Shown: positions 52,416 through 63,697 of the stretch, piece by piece
Position numbering within the stretch: position 1 is the stretch's first letter
Layout: every line of letters starts with the position of its first letter
Source of the DNA: Perognathus longimembris pacificus
Lineage: Eukaryota; Chordata; Mammalia; Rodentia; Heteromyidae
DNA: 64,000 nucleotides
Assembly (NCBI RefSeq): GCF_023159225.1
Contig: NC_063174.1
Coordinates: forward strand, 30,835,983 to 30,899,982
Reading direction: 5' to 3'
Notes under the pieces: model-generated
What the model was told of the DNA's origin: nothing
Database searches by the model: none
What the model saw: the letters and a program-made list of their open reading frames with translations, nothing else
Translations under genes and position numbers: made by a program

Positions 52416-54932
52416 AAAAGTTAAGAGACATCCCAAAGTTGATTCAATATACGCAAGTCAATTAATGTAATCCACCACATCAACCGGAGCAAGGTAAAGA
52501 ACCACATGGTTATATCACTGGATGCAGAAAAAGCGTTCGATAAAATCCAGCACCCATTTATGATAAAAGCCCTGGAAAAACTGGGATTCCAGGGAACATT
52601 CCTGAATATAATCAAGGCAGTTTATGACAAACCAACAGCAAGCATAACTCTAAATGGTGAAAAACTAAAGCCATTTCCCTTTAAAAACAGGAACAAGACT
52701 CCCACTCTCTCCCCTGATCTTCAACATAGTACTAGAATTCCTAGCCAGAGCAATCAGGCAAGAAGAAAATATAAAGGGGATCCAAATAGGAAAAGATGAA
52801 GTTAAACTTTCTCTCTTCGCAGATGACATGATCCTATACCTAAAGAACCCCATAGACTCTACCCCCAAGCTACTAGAGCTGATCCAAAACTTTGGCAAAG
52901 TTGCAGGATATAAAATAAACCCTCAAAAATCAACGGCCTTTCTCTATGCTAATGACCCGAAGACCGAGGCTGAAATCAGGAAAGTAATTCCTTTTGCAAT
53001 AGCCTCAAAAAACATAAAATACCTAGGAATAACCTTAACCAAAGAAGTGAAAGACCTCTATGATGAGAACTTTAAAAACATGAACTAAGCAAATGGAAAA
53101 ACCTCCCATGCTTCTGGATTGGGAGGATTAATATAATCAAAATGGCAATATTGCCAAAGGCTATCTACAAATTCAATGCAATACCCATTAATATCCCAAC
53201 ACCATTTTTTAATGAAATAGAGGAAGCAATCCAGAAATTCATATGGAATAATAAAAGACCCAGAATAGCAAAAACAATCCTAAGCAGAAAGAACAGTGCT
53301 GGAGGAATTACAATACCCAACTTTAAGCTCTATTATAAAGCGATAGTAGTAAAAACAGCTTGGTATTGGCACCGGAACAGGCCTGAAGACCAATGGAACA
53401 GAATTGAAGACCCAGAAATGAACCCACAGAACTACACCTACTTAATCTTTTATAAAGGAGCTAAAACAATAGTTTGGAAGAAAGATAGCCTCTTTAACAA
53501 ATGGTGCTGGCAAAACTGGTTCAACACATTCAACAAACTAAAACTAGATCCTTATATATCACCCTGCACCAAAATCCATTCCAAATGGATCAAGGACCTT
53601 GAAATCAAATCAGACACCCTGAAAACTCTACAGGAAGGAGTAGGAGAAACACTTGGGCTCCTTGGCGCAGGACGGAAGTTCCTTAACAAAGACCCAGAAA
53701 GGCTACAAATCAAAAAAAGGTTGGACAAATGGGACTGCATCAAACTGCAGAGCTTCTGCAGGGCAAAGGACATAGCACACAAGATAAACAGAAAGCCCAC
53801 AGATTGGGAGAAGATCTTTACCGGCCTTCAACGGACAAAGGCCTCATATCTAAAATATATGCAAAACTAAAAAAAATTACATTCCTCCAAAACAAAACCA
53901 TGAAGAATCAATAGCCCCCTCATCACGTGGGCTAAAGACTTACAAAGAGACTTCTCTGATGAGGAAATGAGAATGGCCAAGAGACATATGAAAAAGTGCT
54001 CTACATCACTGGCCATAAAAGAAATGCAAATCAAAACAACATTGAGATTCCATCTCACCCCAGTAAGAATGTACTATATCAAAAAAAAACTAACAATAAC
54101 AATTGTTGGAGGGAATGTGGCCAAAAGGGAACCCTACTTCATTGCTGGTGGGAATGTAAACTGGTTCAGCCACTCTGGCAAGCGGTATGGAGATTCCTCA
54201 GAAGGCTAAACATAGAACTCCCCTATGACCCAGCAGCCCCACTTCTGGGTATCTATCCAAAAGACCACAAACAAAATCACACTAAAGCCACCAGCACAAC
54301 AATGTTCATCACAGCACAATTTGTAATAGCTAGAATCTGGAACCAACCCAGATGCGCCTCAGTAGCTGAATGGATCAGGAAAATGTGGTACATATACACA
54401 ATGGAATAATTAGCACAGGTTTAGGCAAGTCATAGCAGAGGATCACAAGAGCCCAATAGCTATACCCTTATGAACACATAAGATGATGCTAAGTGAAATG
54501 AGCTCCATATTATGGAAACGATTGTTATATCACAGTTGTAACTACTTTCAACGTGCCATGTGTAACTGTAGCCTCAATTAATGATGATCTTCTTGTATCA
54601 CCCTCCTGTGGTTGTACCTACACTATCTCTGTATCTTATCGAGTATATTGGAAACCGTGTATACTGGTATTAGAACTAGGAAATTGAAAGGGAATACCCA
54701 AATCGAGAGACACAGGGTAAAAAAATACAAACAACTACAAAAGCAATACTTGCAAAACTGTTTGGTGTAAATGAACTGAACAACTCATGGGGGGGAGGGA
54801 AAGGGGGAGGGGGGAAGGGGAACAAGGGACGAGATAACAAACAGTACAAGAAATGTATCCAATGCCTAAGGTATGAAACTGTAACCTCCCTGTAATTCAG
54901 TTTGATAATAAAAAAAAAGAAAAGTTAAGAGA
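52416..54932 (+). mobile_element. 5'-truncated L1 with perfect 13-bp target-site duplication
   Basis: AAAAGTTAAGAGA at 52416-52428 recurs at 54920-54932. The insert (52429-54919) holds the reverse-transcriptase half of ORF2, the C-terminal region, a 3'UTR with a G-rich tract (54789-54829) and an A-rich end. It starts inside ORF2, so it lacks 5'UTR, ORF1 and endonuclease. It lies in the A tail of a SINE, a typical TT|AAAA target. Confidence 0.96.
52429..54409 (+). pseudogene. L1 ORF2 fragment, broken by indels
   Basis: The frame opens with [17 protein letters not shown], the reverse-transcriptase palm motif A. The R-Q-G-C-P-L-S-P box near 52695-52715 is damaged, apparently by a deletion of about 7 bases. 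The F-A-D-D catalytic box is intact at 52816-52827 but in another frame. Further breaks occur near 53088, 53870 and 53960. The zinc-knuckle-like region is readable around 54110-54160. Near 54407 a deletion of about 131 bases removes the C-terminal tail kept in the copy at 17558-18799. Confidence 0.92.
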
Positions 54933-55145
54933 ACTTGAGATACAAAAAACTTGGTCATTGGAGGAACTGAAAGTCTTTGTGCTAAATGAAGGCAACGAGG
55001 AAAGCAAAGATCCAAGGAGATGGGAAGGAGCTGAATATTGTGGGAAGGAATATATTATTACCAGGGCTGAGAACTTAGGCTTTTATTTAGGTACAATGCA
55101 AAGCCCTTTTGAGTGTGGGATGAGAACATTAAATGTGTTTCTGGA
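54933..55145 (+). repeat. Probable third copy of the ancient repeat of 5605-6150
   Basis: 'gaggaactgaaagtctttgt' and 'gaacttaggcttttatttag' with 'aatgcaaagcccttttgag' recall its 3' half. The 142-codon open frame at 54958-55386 crosses it and is therefore not called as a gene. Confidence 0.35.
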
Positions 55146-56431
55146 AGATTGCCCTGCTAAGACAGTAGGGCACAAAGACATCATTACTCAAGTCTCTTCC
55201 AATTCTGCTTCTGCGCCTCTGAGCCAAAGTAGGTTGCACATCTCAAGCCCAGTGAGAAGCCCAGAGGGCTTGGTGAAAGATGTGGAGGCCCTAGTCAAAC
55301 TCACTCCTCAGGCATTCAATCTGGGCTCATTTATTTCCACTAGCACTTTGCCTTCTCTCCCAGGGAATAAATCCTTTCTATTATAACCCTGGTGTCTCCA
55401 TGCTCAGGCTGGCTCCCTCATTTCTGTTGGATCAGAGTTACCATAGTTTTGACTGTGAATTGCCCATCTTATATTAAATGATTAGCCCAAAGTCGATGGG
55501 CTTGTCAGCTGCCCCAAGGACAGCTTTCCAGTTCTTGGAACACAAGCAGATGCATTCTTCTGGAATGTGGCCAGTGTCTTCTAATAGAGTTCACTCAGGA
55601 AAAGAAGGGAGGAAAGATCCTGACATCTCCCCAAACATTTGACTTGGTTCTTGGGTTCATTCTGAGTTTCAGAATTTCCCAGGATCAACTTCTAGAGGTA
55701 GACAACAACTCTCTGAAAGTGATGATTGCTTATTTGAAAGTGACCTCTGGTTTCAAAAGCATTTCTACCCAAGTCTGGTTCTTCCTGAGCCATGACAATC
55801 CTGGGAGAATGATGGTAGCTTTCTTAGAGGCTTCCCCACCTTGCTATTTCCTGAAGTTACTGAGAGGGTTGAAACGGGTATATGAACAACCCCTAGCTTA
55901 CTGCCTCCCCCTCCCTGCCCAAAAAACCCACAAAACAAACAAACAAACACCTTAATCCTCCACAATCTTTGTTCTGAAAGCATGGCTTGTTCACTTGTTT
56001 GGCTTTACAAATAATTCAGCATAGGCAGGCTGTGGCTGGGCTGTTCCTCAGCCCTCCGCAGCAACAAGGGCCTGGCTTACTCATCCTTCTGCATTTTAAG
56101 GGAATTCCAGGAGTGCTCAGACAAGCCGCTGGAAGCTATGTGCTGTGTCAGCCCTGAGAAAGGCACTTGAAGTTAGAAATGAATCTTGTGTCAGAGGCAG
56201 AATTCTCCTAAAGGAGACCTGCATGTCCAGCTTTGTCCTTATAGACAGAACTCTCTCCCTTCAACCCACCTCCTACTCTGTAAACTCATTGTCCTCAAAG
56301 CTGCCAAATTAGGCCTCTCATTTCTAGGCTTGCTTTAGCATCTCCATAAATTGTCTTCTCTTTCCAAATCCACTGTTCAGTGGAAAAACTTTAGAGGCAA
56401 ACTAAATTGCCTTTGACTTCCTCATGGGAGC
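55146..56431. other. Intergenic, unclassified
   Basis: 1.3 kb without a recognisable repeat. A 103-codon frame (55644-55955) shows no family resemblance. Confidence 0.4.
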
Positions 56432-56662
56432 GGGGAGCTGGTGGCTCAGGCCTGGAATCCTAGCTACTAAGAACGTTGAGATCTGTGGATTGCAGTTCAA
56501 AGCCAGCCTGGGCAGGAGAATCTGAGAGACTCTTATTTCCAATTAAGCACACACACACACACACAAAAGCTGGAAGTGGAGCTGTGCCTCAAGTGGCAAA
56601 GCTCTAGGACTGACCCCACTCCAGGTCCTCAGTTCAAGCTGCAGGATCAGCATACACACAAA
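56432..56662 (+). mobile_element. B1-Geo composite SINE
   Basis: 'gggagctggtggctcaggcc' to 'cagttcaagctgcaggatc', with a (CA)9 at the joint of the two halves (56546-56563), as in 38498-38775. Confidence 0.87.
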
Positions 56663-56814
56663 AAGAGTTCCTCTTAGGAAAGATGTGTTTCCACCAGTGA
56701 ATAGATTCTAATAAATATGTAAATCATATCTACCAAGTGCAAATCTATATGTAATTATATGTTATATATAAATAATTTTGAATAATATAGATGTCACAAA
56801 CAATTATGGGATGT

Positions 56815-57060
56815 CCTGCTTTTAAATTTCATTTCATTTGAATTGACAAGTAATAAGCATGTGTATTCACAGGGTACAACCTGATGTTTCAGTATATGAC
56901 TACGTCATGGAATGAGCTTGATTAACATTGATCACTTCATATACTTATCATTTCTCTGTGGGGAGGATATTAAAATCCATTCTTCTAGCACTTGTGAAGT
57001 GTAAGCCATTATTAATAAGTATAGTCACCTTGCCCTGAAGTTTCTTTTCTGATCCAGGTA
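56815..57060 (+). repeat. Ancient L1M 3'UTR remnant
   Basis: 'gggtacaacctgatgtttca', 'tgattaacattgatcacttc', 'atacttatcatttctctgtg' and 'attattaataagtatagtca' follow the 3'UTR of old mammalian L1s in order. Confidence 0.75.
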
Positions 57061-57214
57061 CACTAGAGTGTCTGTTATGGTCCTCCAGATTAGCACAATG
57101 TATCTGTTTGGGTCATAGGATGTGTTCACTGCAAAGCAGAGCCTCAGTCTAGTCTAGAGCATGCTGGGAAATAAAATAGTGTGTTCTTACCTCAGTCTCT
57201 AGCTGGCCATTCTG

Positions 57215-57415
57215 TCTGTCTTCAGCTGATGCAGTGGCCTTGGATGAACCATGTGACTTCTTCGTCCTCTCTTTCCTTGTTTATAGAATAAGGATAATTC
57301 CCCCCATCATCTTCTCACAGAATGGGGCTATTGTGAAACTTATTTATTGTGCAGTACATGGGTGAAGTGGCCAAGGTTTTAAAATGGCAGAAAACTATAA
57401 TAACTGTTATTACAT
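57215..57415 (+). repeat. MIR SINE remnant
   Basis: 'ccttggatgaaccatgtgac', 'tttccttgtttatagaataa' and 'ggggctattgtgaaacttat' fit the 3' half of MIR. Confidence 0.62.
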
Positions 57416-59574
57416 GGAATCATGTTTTCCGACCTTTCTCCCTATTCTCCCTGGGGAAAGAAAAACAAACAAAATCCATGCCAAACTAAGTATTTGTGAA
57501 GACAGGCTAATTTAAGCCAGCGTGGAGGAAGCTGGCACGGCGATGGGACCCATCCCTGGGTTCATATGATCACATGTGCTCTACCTCCTGGCCTGTATTT
57601 ACTTCCTCAGGCTGGGTCTCCAGGCTGGACCTCATGTGGCAGTGGAGAGGTCAGTACTGGCTCTTGGAGGAATTGTTTCTTGTCTATGAGCATCAGTTTT
57701 GCTAAGTTTTAGCCCGGAAAAATTACATTTGTGATTATGTTCACACTCAGTGTCTTTCCATCACTGAAAATGACTTGGGACAGAACCAAACCCTGCAAGT
57801 CCTTTTTCACAATGCACTGAATTCTGCTTTTGTTGGGGAAAGGGTCTACGTCTTTTCCTAGCCCAGGCTACCACCAATGGGTGGGCATGCCTGTGGTATA
57901 GCTCTTCATTTCTCTGGCCCTCATCTACATTGGAAGTTTTATAAGGGTGTTGGTAAAATCCTTTGGTGGGAGACTAGTAGAGATGGGTTCTGTTGCTGTC
58001 ATTATTACTTGAGGTACCTGTATAAAGTTTGAGCTAATCAAAAACATTTGAACATTGCTTTCTTTTAGCACTAATTTCTAGTCCCTTGGAAATTCCCCCA
58101 GAGTCCTCACTGGTGGTGCTCAGCAGATACTTACTGCCTGCCAGTCCAGATTTTTCTGTTTTTTATTTTCTTCCAAAGTGAGTAATGGAGGGGCAACAGT
58201 AGTTAGAAATAGGTAGTGACATTGACCTCTGGTAGATGAGGAATTCTCAAATCTATCCATTCCCTGTAGGAAGTGCTTCTAGAGGAAGAGGCAATATTAA
58301 GGGTTTGGTTTGGTGAAAAGGGACCCAAGCTGGAACCCCTATAACTCGACCATCCCCCATGAGTACATGGCTAGCCCCTGAGCCTCTATATGTGCCAGAG
58401 AGTTTTTCAGATTGGTTCTGTTGTGTCTTTGTGAATCATTTTAATTAAAACACACAGGCTGGCATAAGAGACTGAAGAGATGAAAAAGTTCATTAAAAAC
58501 CTAAATGGTGGCATCTTCTAAAAGGAGTATAATTTTCTCATCTTCTTCTAGCTTCTAGTATGCTGTCAGTGCCATTCACCCAAGGTCGTTGTGACTTTGC
58601 CAAGTAACTCAGAAATACATCTGATGGGCTGGGATGGACAGAAGGGGCGTGGGCCCTTGCCCTTCCCATCTGGCCACTCGGTTTTGTGGAGTCACAAATG
58701 GTCACATCCCACATTTAGAACCCTTCACTCTCCCTTGCTATCTCTACAGTTACTCCCTGTCATACATACCTGTCTAATGCTTCATCTTTATCTCCCTGCC
58801 CCACTGCCCCCAAATCTTATCTGGTAATAAAGCCTATGGACAGGTAGGCACTGGTAGATTTTTCAGAATGTATACACCACCAGCAGATCCTGTATCTTCT
58901 CTCTCTTCTTCCTGCCATCGATCCTTCCCTCCCTGGAGCTCAGATCCTGATTCACTGTAATCTTGCTCTCATCCTCCATCACAATCATAAAGCAATGCAA
59001 CCTAACACTTGAGCATCTGGAAGCAATCTCTCAGCAATGTGTTGACACTTTGGCACTCTTCTGAAGTCAAGAGGCAGACTTCTCAGGAAACATTTAAAGG
59101 AGATTAGGTTTTACTGTTTTGAATTATGGCATGTGGTAAGAAAAGCTAAAACAAAGCATTATAAAAAGCCATAGAGAAATCCCATGACCAAAGCTCTCTT
59201 AAAAATAATTTTTATGACCTAGTTGGAATGTATCACAATTTGCTTTGGGGGGGGGTTGATTATTTTAAAACAATTGTGTGACATCATGATGTAGTCACTG
59301 GCCTATGTTTATCCCCAAGGCAATTCCTAACAAATGGTGTTGGCAACTGTGAGATGCTGTTTCATGTACTACCCAAGAGCTATCCTGGTCAACACCCATA
59401 CTTTGTAAAATACCCTGTTTTCTCACACAGCAGATGGTTGGGTTTCTCTGCCAGTCTAATACAGAACTGTCCAAAGGAAAATGAAGTTGGGCATGTCACT
59501 GTGCTTAAAAAAATTAGAACTCATTAGATTTTAAAATAAAGTCATTCTAAGATCTTACAGGTACTGCAAGACAC
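57416..59574. other. Intergenic, longest stretch without a recognised repeat
   Basis: About 2.2 kb lacks any SINE or L1 that I recognise, unusual for a window with one SINE per 1.3 kb on average. No conserved ORF was recognised. Confidence 0.5.
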
Positions 59575-59965
59575 TATGTTGGAAATTAACTTTACAACTT
59601 GGGGGAAGGATGGGGCTGGGAATATGGCCTAGTGATAAAGTGCTCACCTCGTATACATGACACCCTGGGTTCAATTCCTCAGCGCCACATATATAGAAAT
59701 AACCAGAAGTGGTGCTGTGGCTCAAGTGGCAGAATGCTAGCCTTGAGCAAAAAAGAAGCCAGGGACAGTGCTCAGGCCTGAGTTCAAGCCCCAGGACTGG
59801 CAAAAAACAAAACAAAACAAACAACTTGGGGGAGGGAGCAGGGAGTCAGGAGGAGGGAAAGCAGGGAAAAATGAGGGAGGGGGTAACAATGTTCAACAAG
59901 AACTGTACTCATTTCCTTACTTATGTAACTGTAACCCCTCTGTACATCACCTTTACAATATAGCT
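59575..59965 (+). repeat. L1 3'UTR end split by an IDL-Geo SINE
   Basis: The downstream part shows 'gtaacaatgttcaacaagaa' and 'atgtaactgtaacccctctg', the L1 3' end. The upstream part is 'ttaactttacaacttggggg'. Confidence 0.75.
59594..59833 (+). mobile_element. IDL-Geo SINE with 13-bp target-site duplication
   Basis: ACAACTTGGGGGA at 59594-59606 recurs at 59821-59833. The insert (59607-59820) is full length: 'ggggctgggaatatggccta' to 'caagccccaggactggc', with a (CAAAA)n tail. It landed in the G-rich part of an L1 3'UTR. Confidence 0.94.
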
Positions 59966-60172
59966 TTTTTTTTTTTTTTTTTTTGCCAGTCCTGGGGCTT
60001 GAATTCAGGGCCTTGGCACTGTCCTGAGCTTCTTTTGCTCAAGGTTAGGGCTCTACCACTTGAGCCACAGCACCACTTCCAGCTTTTTTCTATGTATGTG
60101 GTTCAGAGGTATTGAACCAAGGGCTTCATGTGTGCAAGGTAAACACTCTACCCCTAAGCCACATTCCCAGCC
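59966..60172 (-). mobile_element. IDL-Geo SINE, opposite orientation
   Basis: A T18 tail (59966-59983), then 'gccagtcctggggcttgaat' to 'aagccacattcccagcccc'. Flanking 'tatagctttttt' and 'tataactttttt' look like a mutated duplication. With the previous element it makes an inverted pair 145 bases apart. Confidence 0.9.
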
Positions 60173-60199
60173 CCTATAACTTTTTTTTAAAGATCTTAT

Positions 60200-60620
60200 A
60201 GAGATTTTGAAATGAACTTTTAATTTTGAAATAATTTCAGATTTACAAAAAAAGGTGAGAATAGAGTTGAAGAAAATAAATCTATAGCCTTCATGACAAG
60301 TCAACAATTCTGAAGTAATATTTTCACCATCTTTTCTTTATTTCTCTCCAGGTACCTTGGTTATTTTCATCATTGCTGTCACTTGATCCCATTGGAATAA
60401 GTTTCGAACATCATATTTCTTTATCCCTAAATATTTTCATGTGTGTTTCCTAATATAAAAGACACTTTCACTGACTACACAGCCTAATTGTCAAAGGCAG
60501 GAATTTAAGTATAACAGGAATTTTAGTGTAATTTAATATACAAACCTCATTCAGATTTGCTAGTTAGCCCCCAGATACCTTTAAAAGAATTTTTTTGAGA
60601 CATCTTCTTTTAGGCTATCG
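60200..60620 (+). repeat. Ancient L1M-like remnant
   Basis: 'taattttgaaataatttcag', 'cctaaatattttcatgtgtg' and 'caaacctcattcagatttgc' recall an old mammalian L1 3' region. Confidence 0.42.
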
Positions 60621-61090
60621 TTTAAGGTGCTTTCATTCTTATTTACTTATAAACATTTTATCATTTCCATTGTGAATCCATCTTTAGCCCATGAGTTATT
60701 GGGAAAGTTGTTCTGCTATATATTTTTTAATGTTGCTACTGTTGTTATTTTTAACATATTTTCTCATTGATTCAATTTTCATTGTACTGTTGTCCAAGAA
60801 CATGGTCCATGATACCCTTTCATCCTTGTGAGAATTTTCTGTGTGATTTTAGCAGAAGGTAAGATGATGCATTTGTTGCTGGGTATGAGAACTGTTGTTG
60901 TCATTATGTGTAGTAGATTTGTTGTTCAGATCTTTTCAGTTCTTCATAAATTTTCACTTTACTCAATCTCAAATTTATTCAGTGATTGTCAATTTGCTCA
61001 TTTCTCCTTACCCTCTCAGTTTTGTAGTTTTCAGCAATATGTTGTTAGATTTGCACATATTCTTGGATGCTACCTCTTGGGACATTGTTT
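60621..61090 (-). repeat. Old L1 ORF2 fragment, antisense
   Basis: 'gttgtccaagaacatggtcc', 'gttgttcagatcttttcagt' and 'tgtcaatttgctcatttctc' are the antisense of the L1 ORF2 endonuclease-to-RT region. The short + strand open frames here are therefore spurious. Confidence 0.6.
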
Positions 61091-61096
61091 CCTTCT

Positions 61097-61175
61097 TTTT
61101 TTATACTGAGGTTTGAACTCAGAGCCTTGTTCTTTGTAAGCAGGTGTTCTACCTCTGAGCAGTGTCTCCTGCCCC
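61097..61175 (-). mobile_element. ID-type SINE fragment
   Basis: 'tactgaggtttgaactcaga' (complement of a B box) and 'aagcaggtgttctacctctg' (complement of an A-box region) on the + strand. Confidence 0.65.
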
Positions 61176-63449
61176 TTTCCTTGCACTAATTATACAGAAA
61201 AGAAGGAAGCGTAAGAGAATCCACTATGAAATCTTGGTTAATAAACTGAGAGAGTGGAGTTTTGGTTTCCACTGATCTTTTGTGGGTAACATGGTGGAGA
61301 AGATTGATTTGACTGAAAGTACTGGACAATTGTTTTTAAGCCTTCTTTAATGAGCTGGGAGGAAATAAGGATGTGATCTATCCCCAGCAACCTCTCATGA
61401 TTCTGCAAACCAGTAGTTACAAGTGGATCAACTTTACTTTCTTCTAGTCTTGGGTTCTTTCATACATCCATGCTCAGCTACAGGTCAGCTAAGTAGCCTC
61501 ACTTGGCTGCCAGCTGAGGCAGCAGGAGTGATAGGGTTGACATGGCCTTGTGGTCTTCTGCCAGCTAACAGGCAAGCTTAAGCTTGTTTGTGTGGTACCT
61601 GGGCAGAGTTCTAAGACAGAGCAGAAATCCACAGGACTAAGGTGTATTAGAAATGCCACAGTATCACTTTTGCTACATTTTCTGATTAGAACAGGTCACA
61701 TGATAAGCTTACATTCCAAGGGTGGAGAAAAAGAGTCTGTTTGTGAAAAGAGCTGCAAAGCCACTTTGTGGAGGGGCATGGATACAAGAAAGTAATGATT
61801 TGGGAAATTTTGTAAACTAAAGTGCTATGAGCAGAATATGAAATGGACTTTAATTGTGAGATGAGTTTTAATGAAATGTAAAGGAAAAAATATCAGCCCT
61901 AGAGGATATTAGTAATGTTTGAGCAGTACATGTACAGAAGGAGGCAGTATTTTAACACCAGGTCCAGATGAAGAAAAGGCTGTGTATCTGATCAGGACCA
62001 GTTCAGAGTTGACTTTCATAATCAAGGTATGTAGTGGTGTCCATCAGAGAGTCCCACAGGAATTCTTTTCTGCCTTTCAAGGGACTATTACTTGAATAGA
62101 GGTTTGGGGGCCAGCCATTTGCTCTACCATAAGAGTCAGAATATTAAGATGAACAATCAAGGGGAAATCTTTGGAGAGAGGTATCCTGTAAATGTGTATG
62201 GATAGGAAAAAAGTGCACAAGAGTAAAGTCCCAAAGGAGACAAAAATTATGGGCAGTACTTGCACATTGGCCAGCATTCTTGTTTAATTGGTGGAAAGAT
62301 TCAAGAAGCTGAGAGATACATCAATCCCTGGGAGATGAAAGGAAAAGAATCCATGTTCTCCCAATTGATTTGTTTAAAAAGCTAGACCAGAAGGAATTTA
62401 TTGTTTTAAATGGAAAGAATTCTTGTGTCAACAGGAATTCTGCACATTCAGCAAAGATGGGTCCTAGCTTGTGGTAGTGTTGGAAGGTTTTTCAGATGCT
62501 ACCAAAATACCCCTTTATAGTATATCTGTCCAGGCATTTGGTGTTTTTAGTATCCAGGCCAAAGGAGACCAGAAAAAGAGCTCAGAAGCTGCTGTTTTGA
62601 GGCCACAGCCCCCTTGTGTCTGTGCTCCTATCGCAGGCAATCACAAGGGTTTGTGTGCAGATGGCTGCCGCATAGATTCTTTCACACTTAAAATGTCCTT
62701 CAGCTACATTTTCAGATGTTGAAACCACTTAGCCATTGTACTTGAGTCTATGAAAAATTGACCAGGATTTTAATTCCCCAAAGTTACTGGTTAGTCTTAC
62801 TAACTCACAAGTTAAGAGCAGTGTTTGGCACTTGTCTTCCATGTGCCTTGAAAGGACCTCAAGATCATGACCCCACCCCTACCCCACTTCCTGCAAAAAA
62901 AAAAAAAAAAAAAAAAAAGGTAAATCTGTCTAAGCCATTGCTCCCAAATTAAAGAATACTCACTAAGCCTCTGTGTTCCTTGAAATCCATAGAACTCCAC
63001 CCACTGGAGCAGAATGAATCTGGCACAGACAAGCCACACAATACTACCACCATGCCTCAACCTCCTCTCCAAGAGTGGAGGCAAATAATACAGAAATTAG
63101 GCAATCAACCCCCTGGTGTGTACTTTGGAAATATTTAACAGTGGGTGGCATTCTACTTCTCTCCCTGAAATGAGCTCAACCTACCACTGAATTATAAGTA
63201 TGAACTTGTGTTTCATGAGTGTTCTAGGCTCAGGATATAATAAGGAGAAAAGAAACAGAAATGTGTGAGAAAGCTGGTGCTGGGCTAGAAATCATGCTTT
63301 GTTTTCTTCACTTTCTAGGCCTAAATAGTTCCCCTATCCTTTCAGTTCTGGCTTTTCAATATTTCTAGGATTCTTTACTGTCCATTTCCATGGGCCATCA
63401 CCTTAATTCACAAGTCTACATCTTTTTGTAGGATTATTACAACAGTCTC
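61176..63449. other. Intergenic, unclassified, with one orphan poly(A)
   Basis: A pure A24 tract lies at 62895-62918, preceded by C-rich DNA that I cannot assign; it may be the tail of a decayed retroposon. Nothing else in 2.2 kb was recognised. Confidence 0.4.
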
Positions 63450-63650
63450 TGTTATGGGCTGGATGGTATCCCTTAATATATGATGACATCTTAAACCTTC
63501 AACCTTATGCCTCTGAATGCAATTCAGAATTTGAAGATAGGGCCTTTTAAGATAAAGTGAGGCCTGTGGGAGGGCCCTAGACCAATATGATTTTATAAGA
63601 AGAGATTAGGATTCAGAAACACCCAAAGGACATAGCTATTGAACTATTGC
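63450..63650 (+). repeat. MLT1-type LTR, 5' part
   Basis: 'tgttatgggctggatggtat', 'gaatttgaagatagggcctt', 'agggccctagaccaatatga' and 'ttataagaagagattaggat' follow the MLT1 LTR in order. It breaks off before the poly(A) end, near the start of an L1. Confidence 0.75.
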
Positions 63651-63697
63651 AATCTTCTGATACGATTATCCTAGAGATGTACTAATTATTCTCTATA

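Noticed and set aside
54958..55386. 142-codon open frame right after the L1
   Set aside because: Its first part overlaps an ancient repeat, and no domain or conserved motif is visible.
7296..61175. tRNA genes suggested by A and B boxes
   Set aside because: All such boxes lie in SINEs with A-rich or purine tails and do not form a full cloverleaf.
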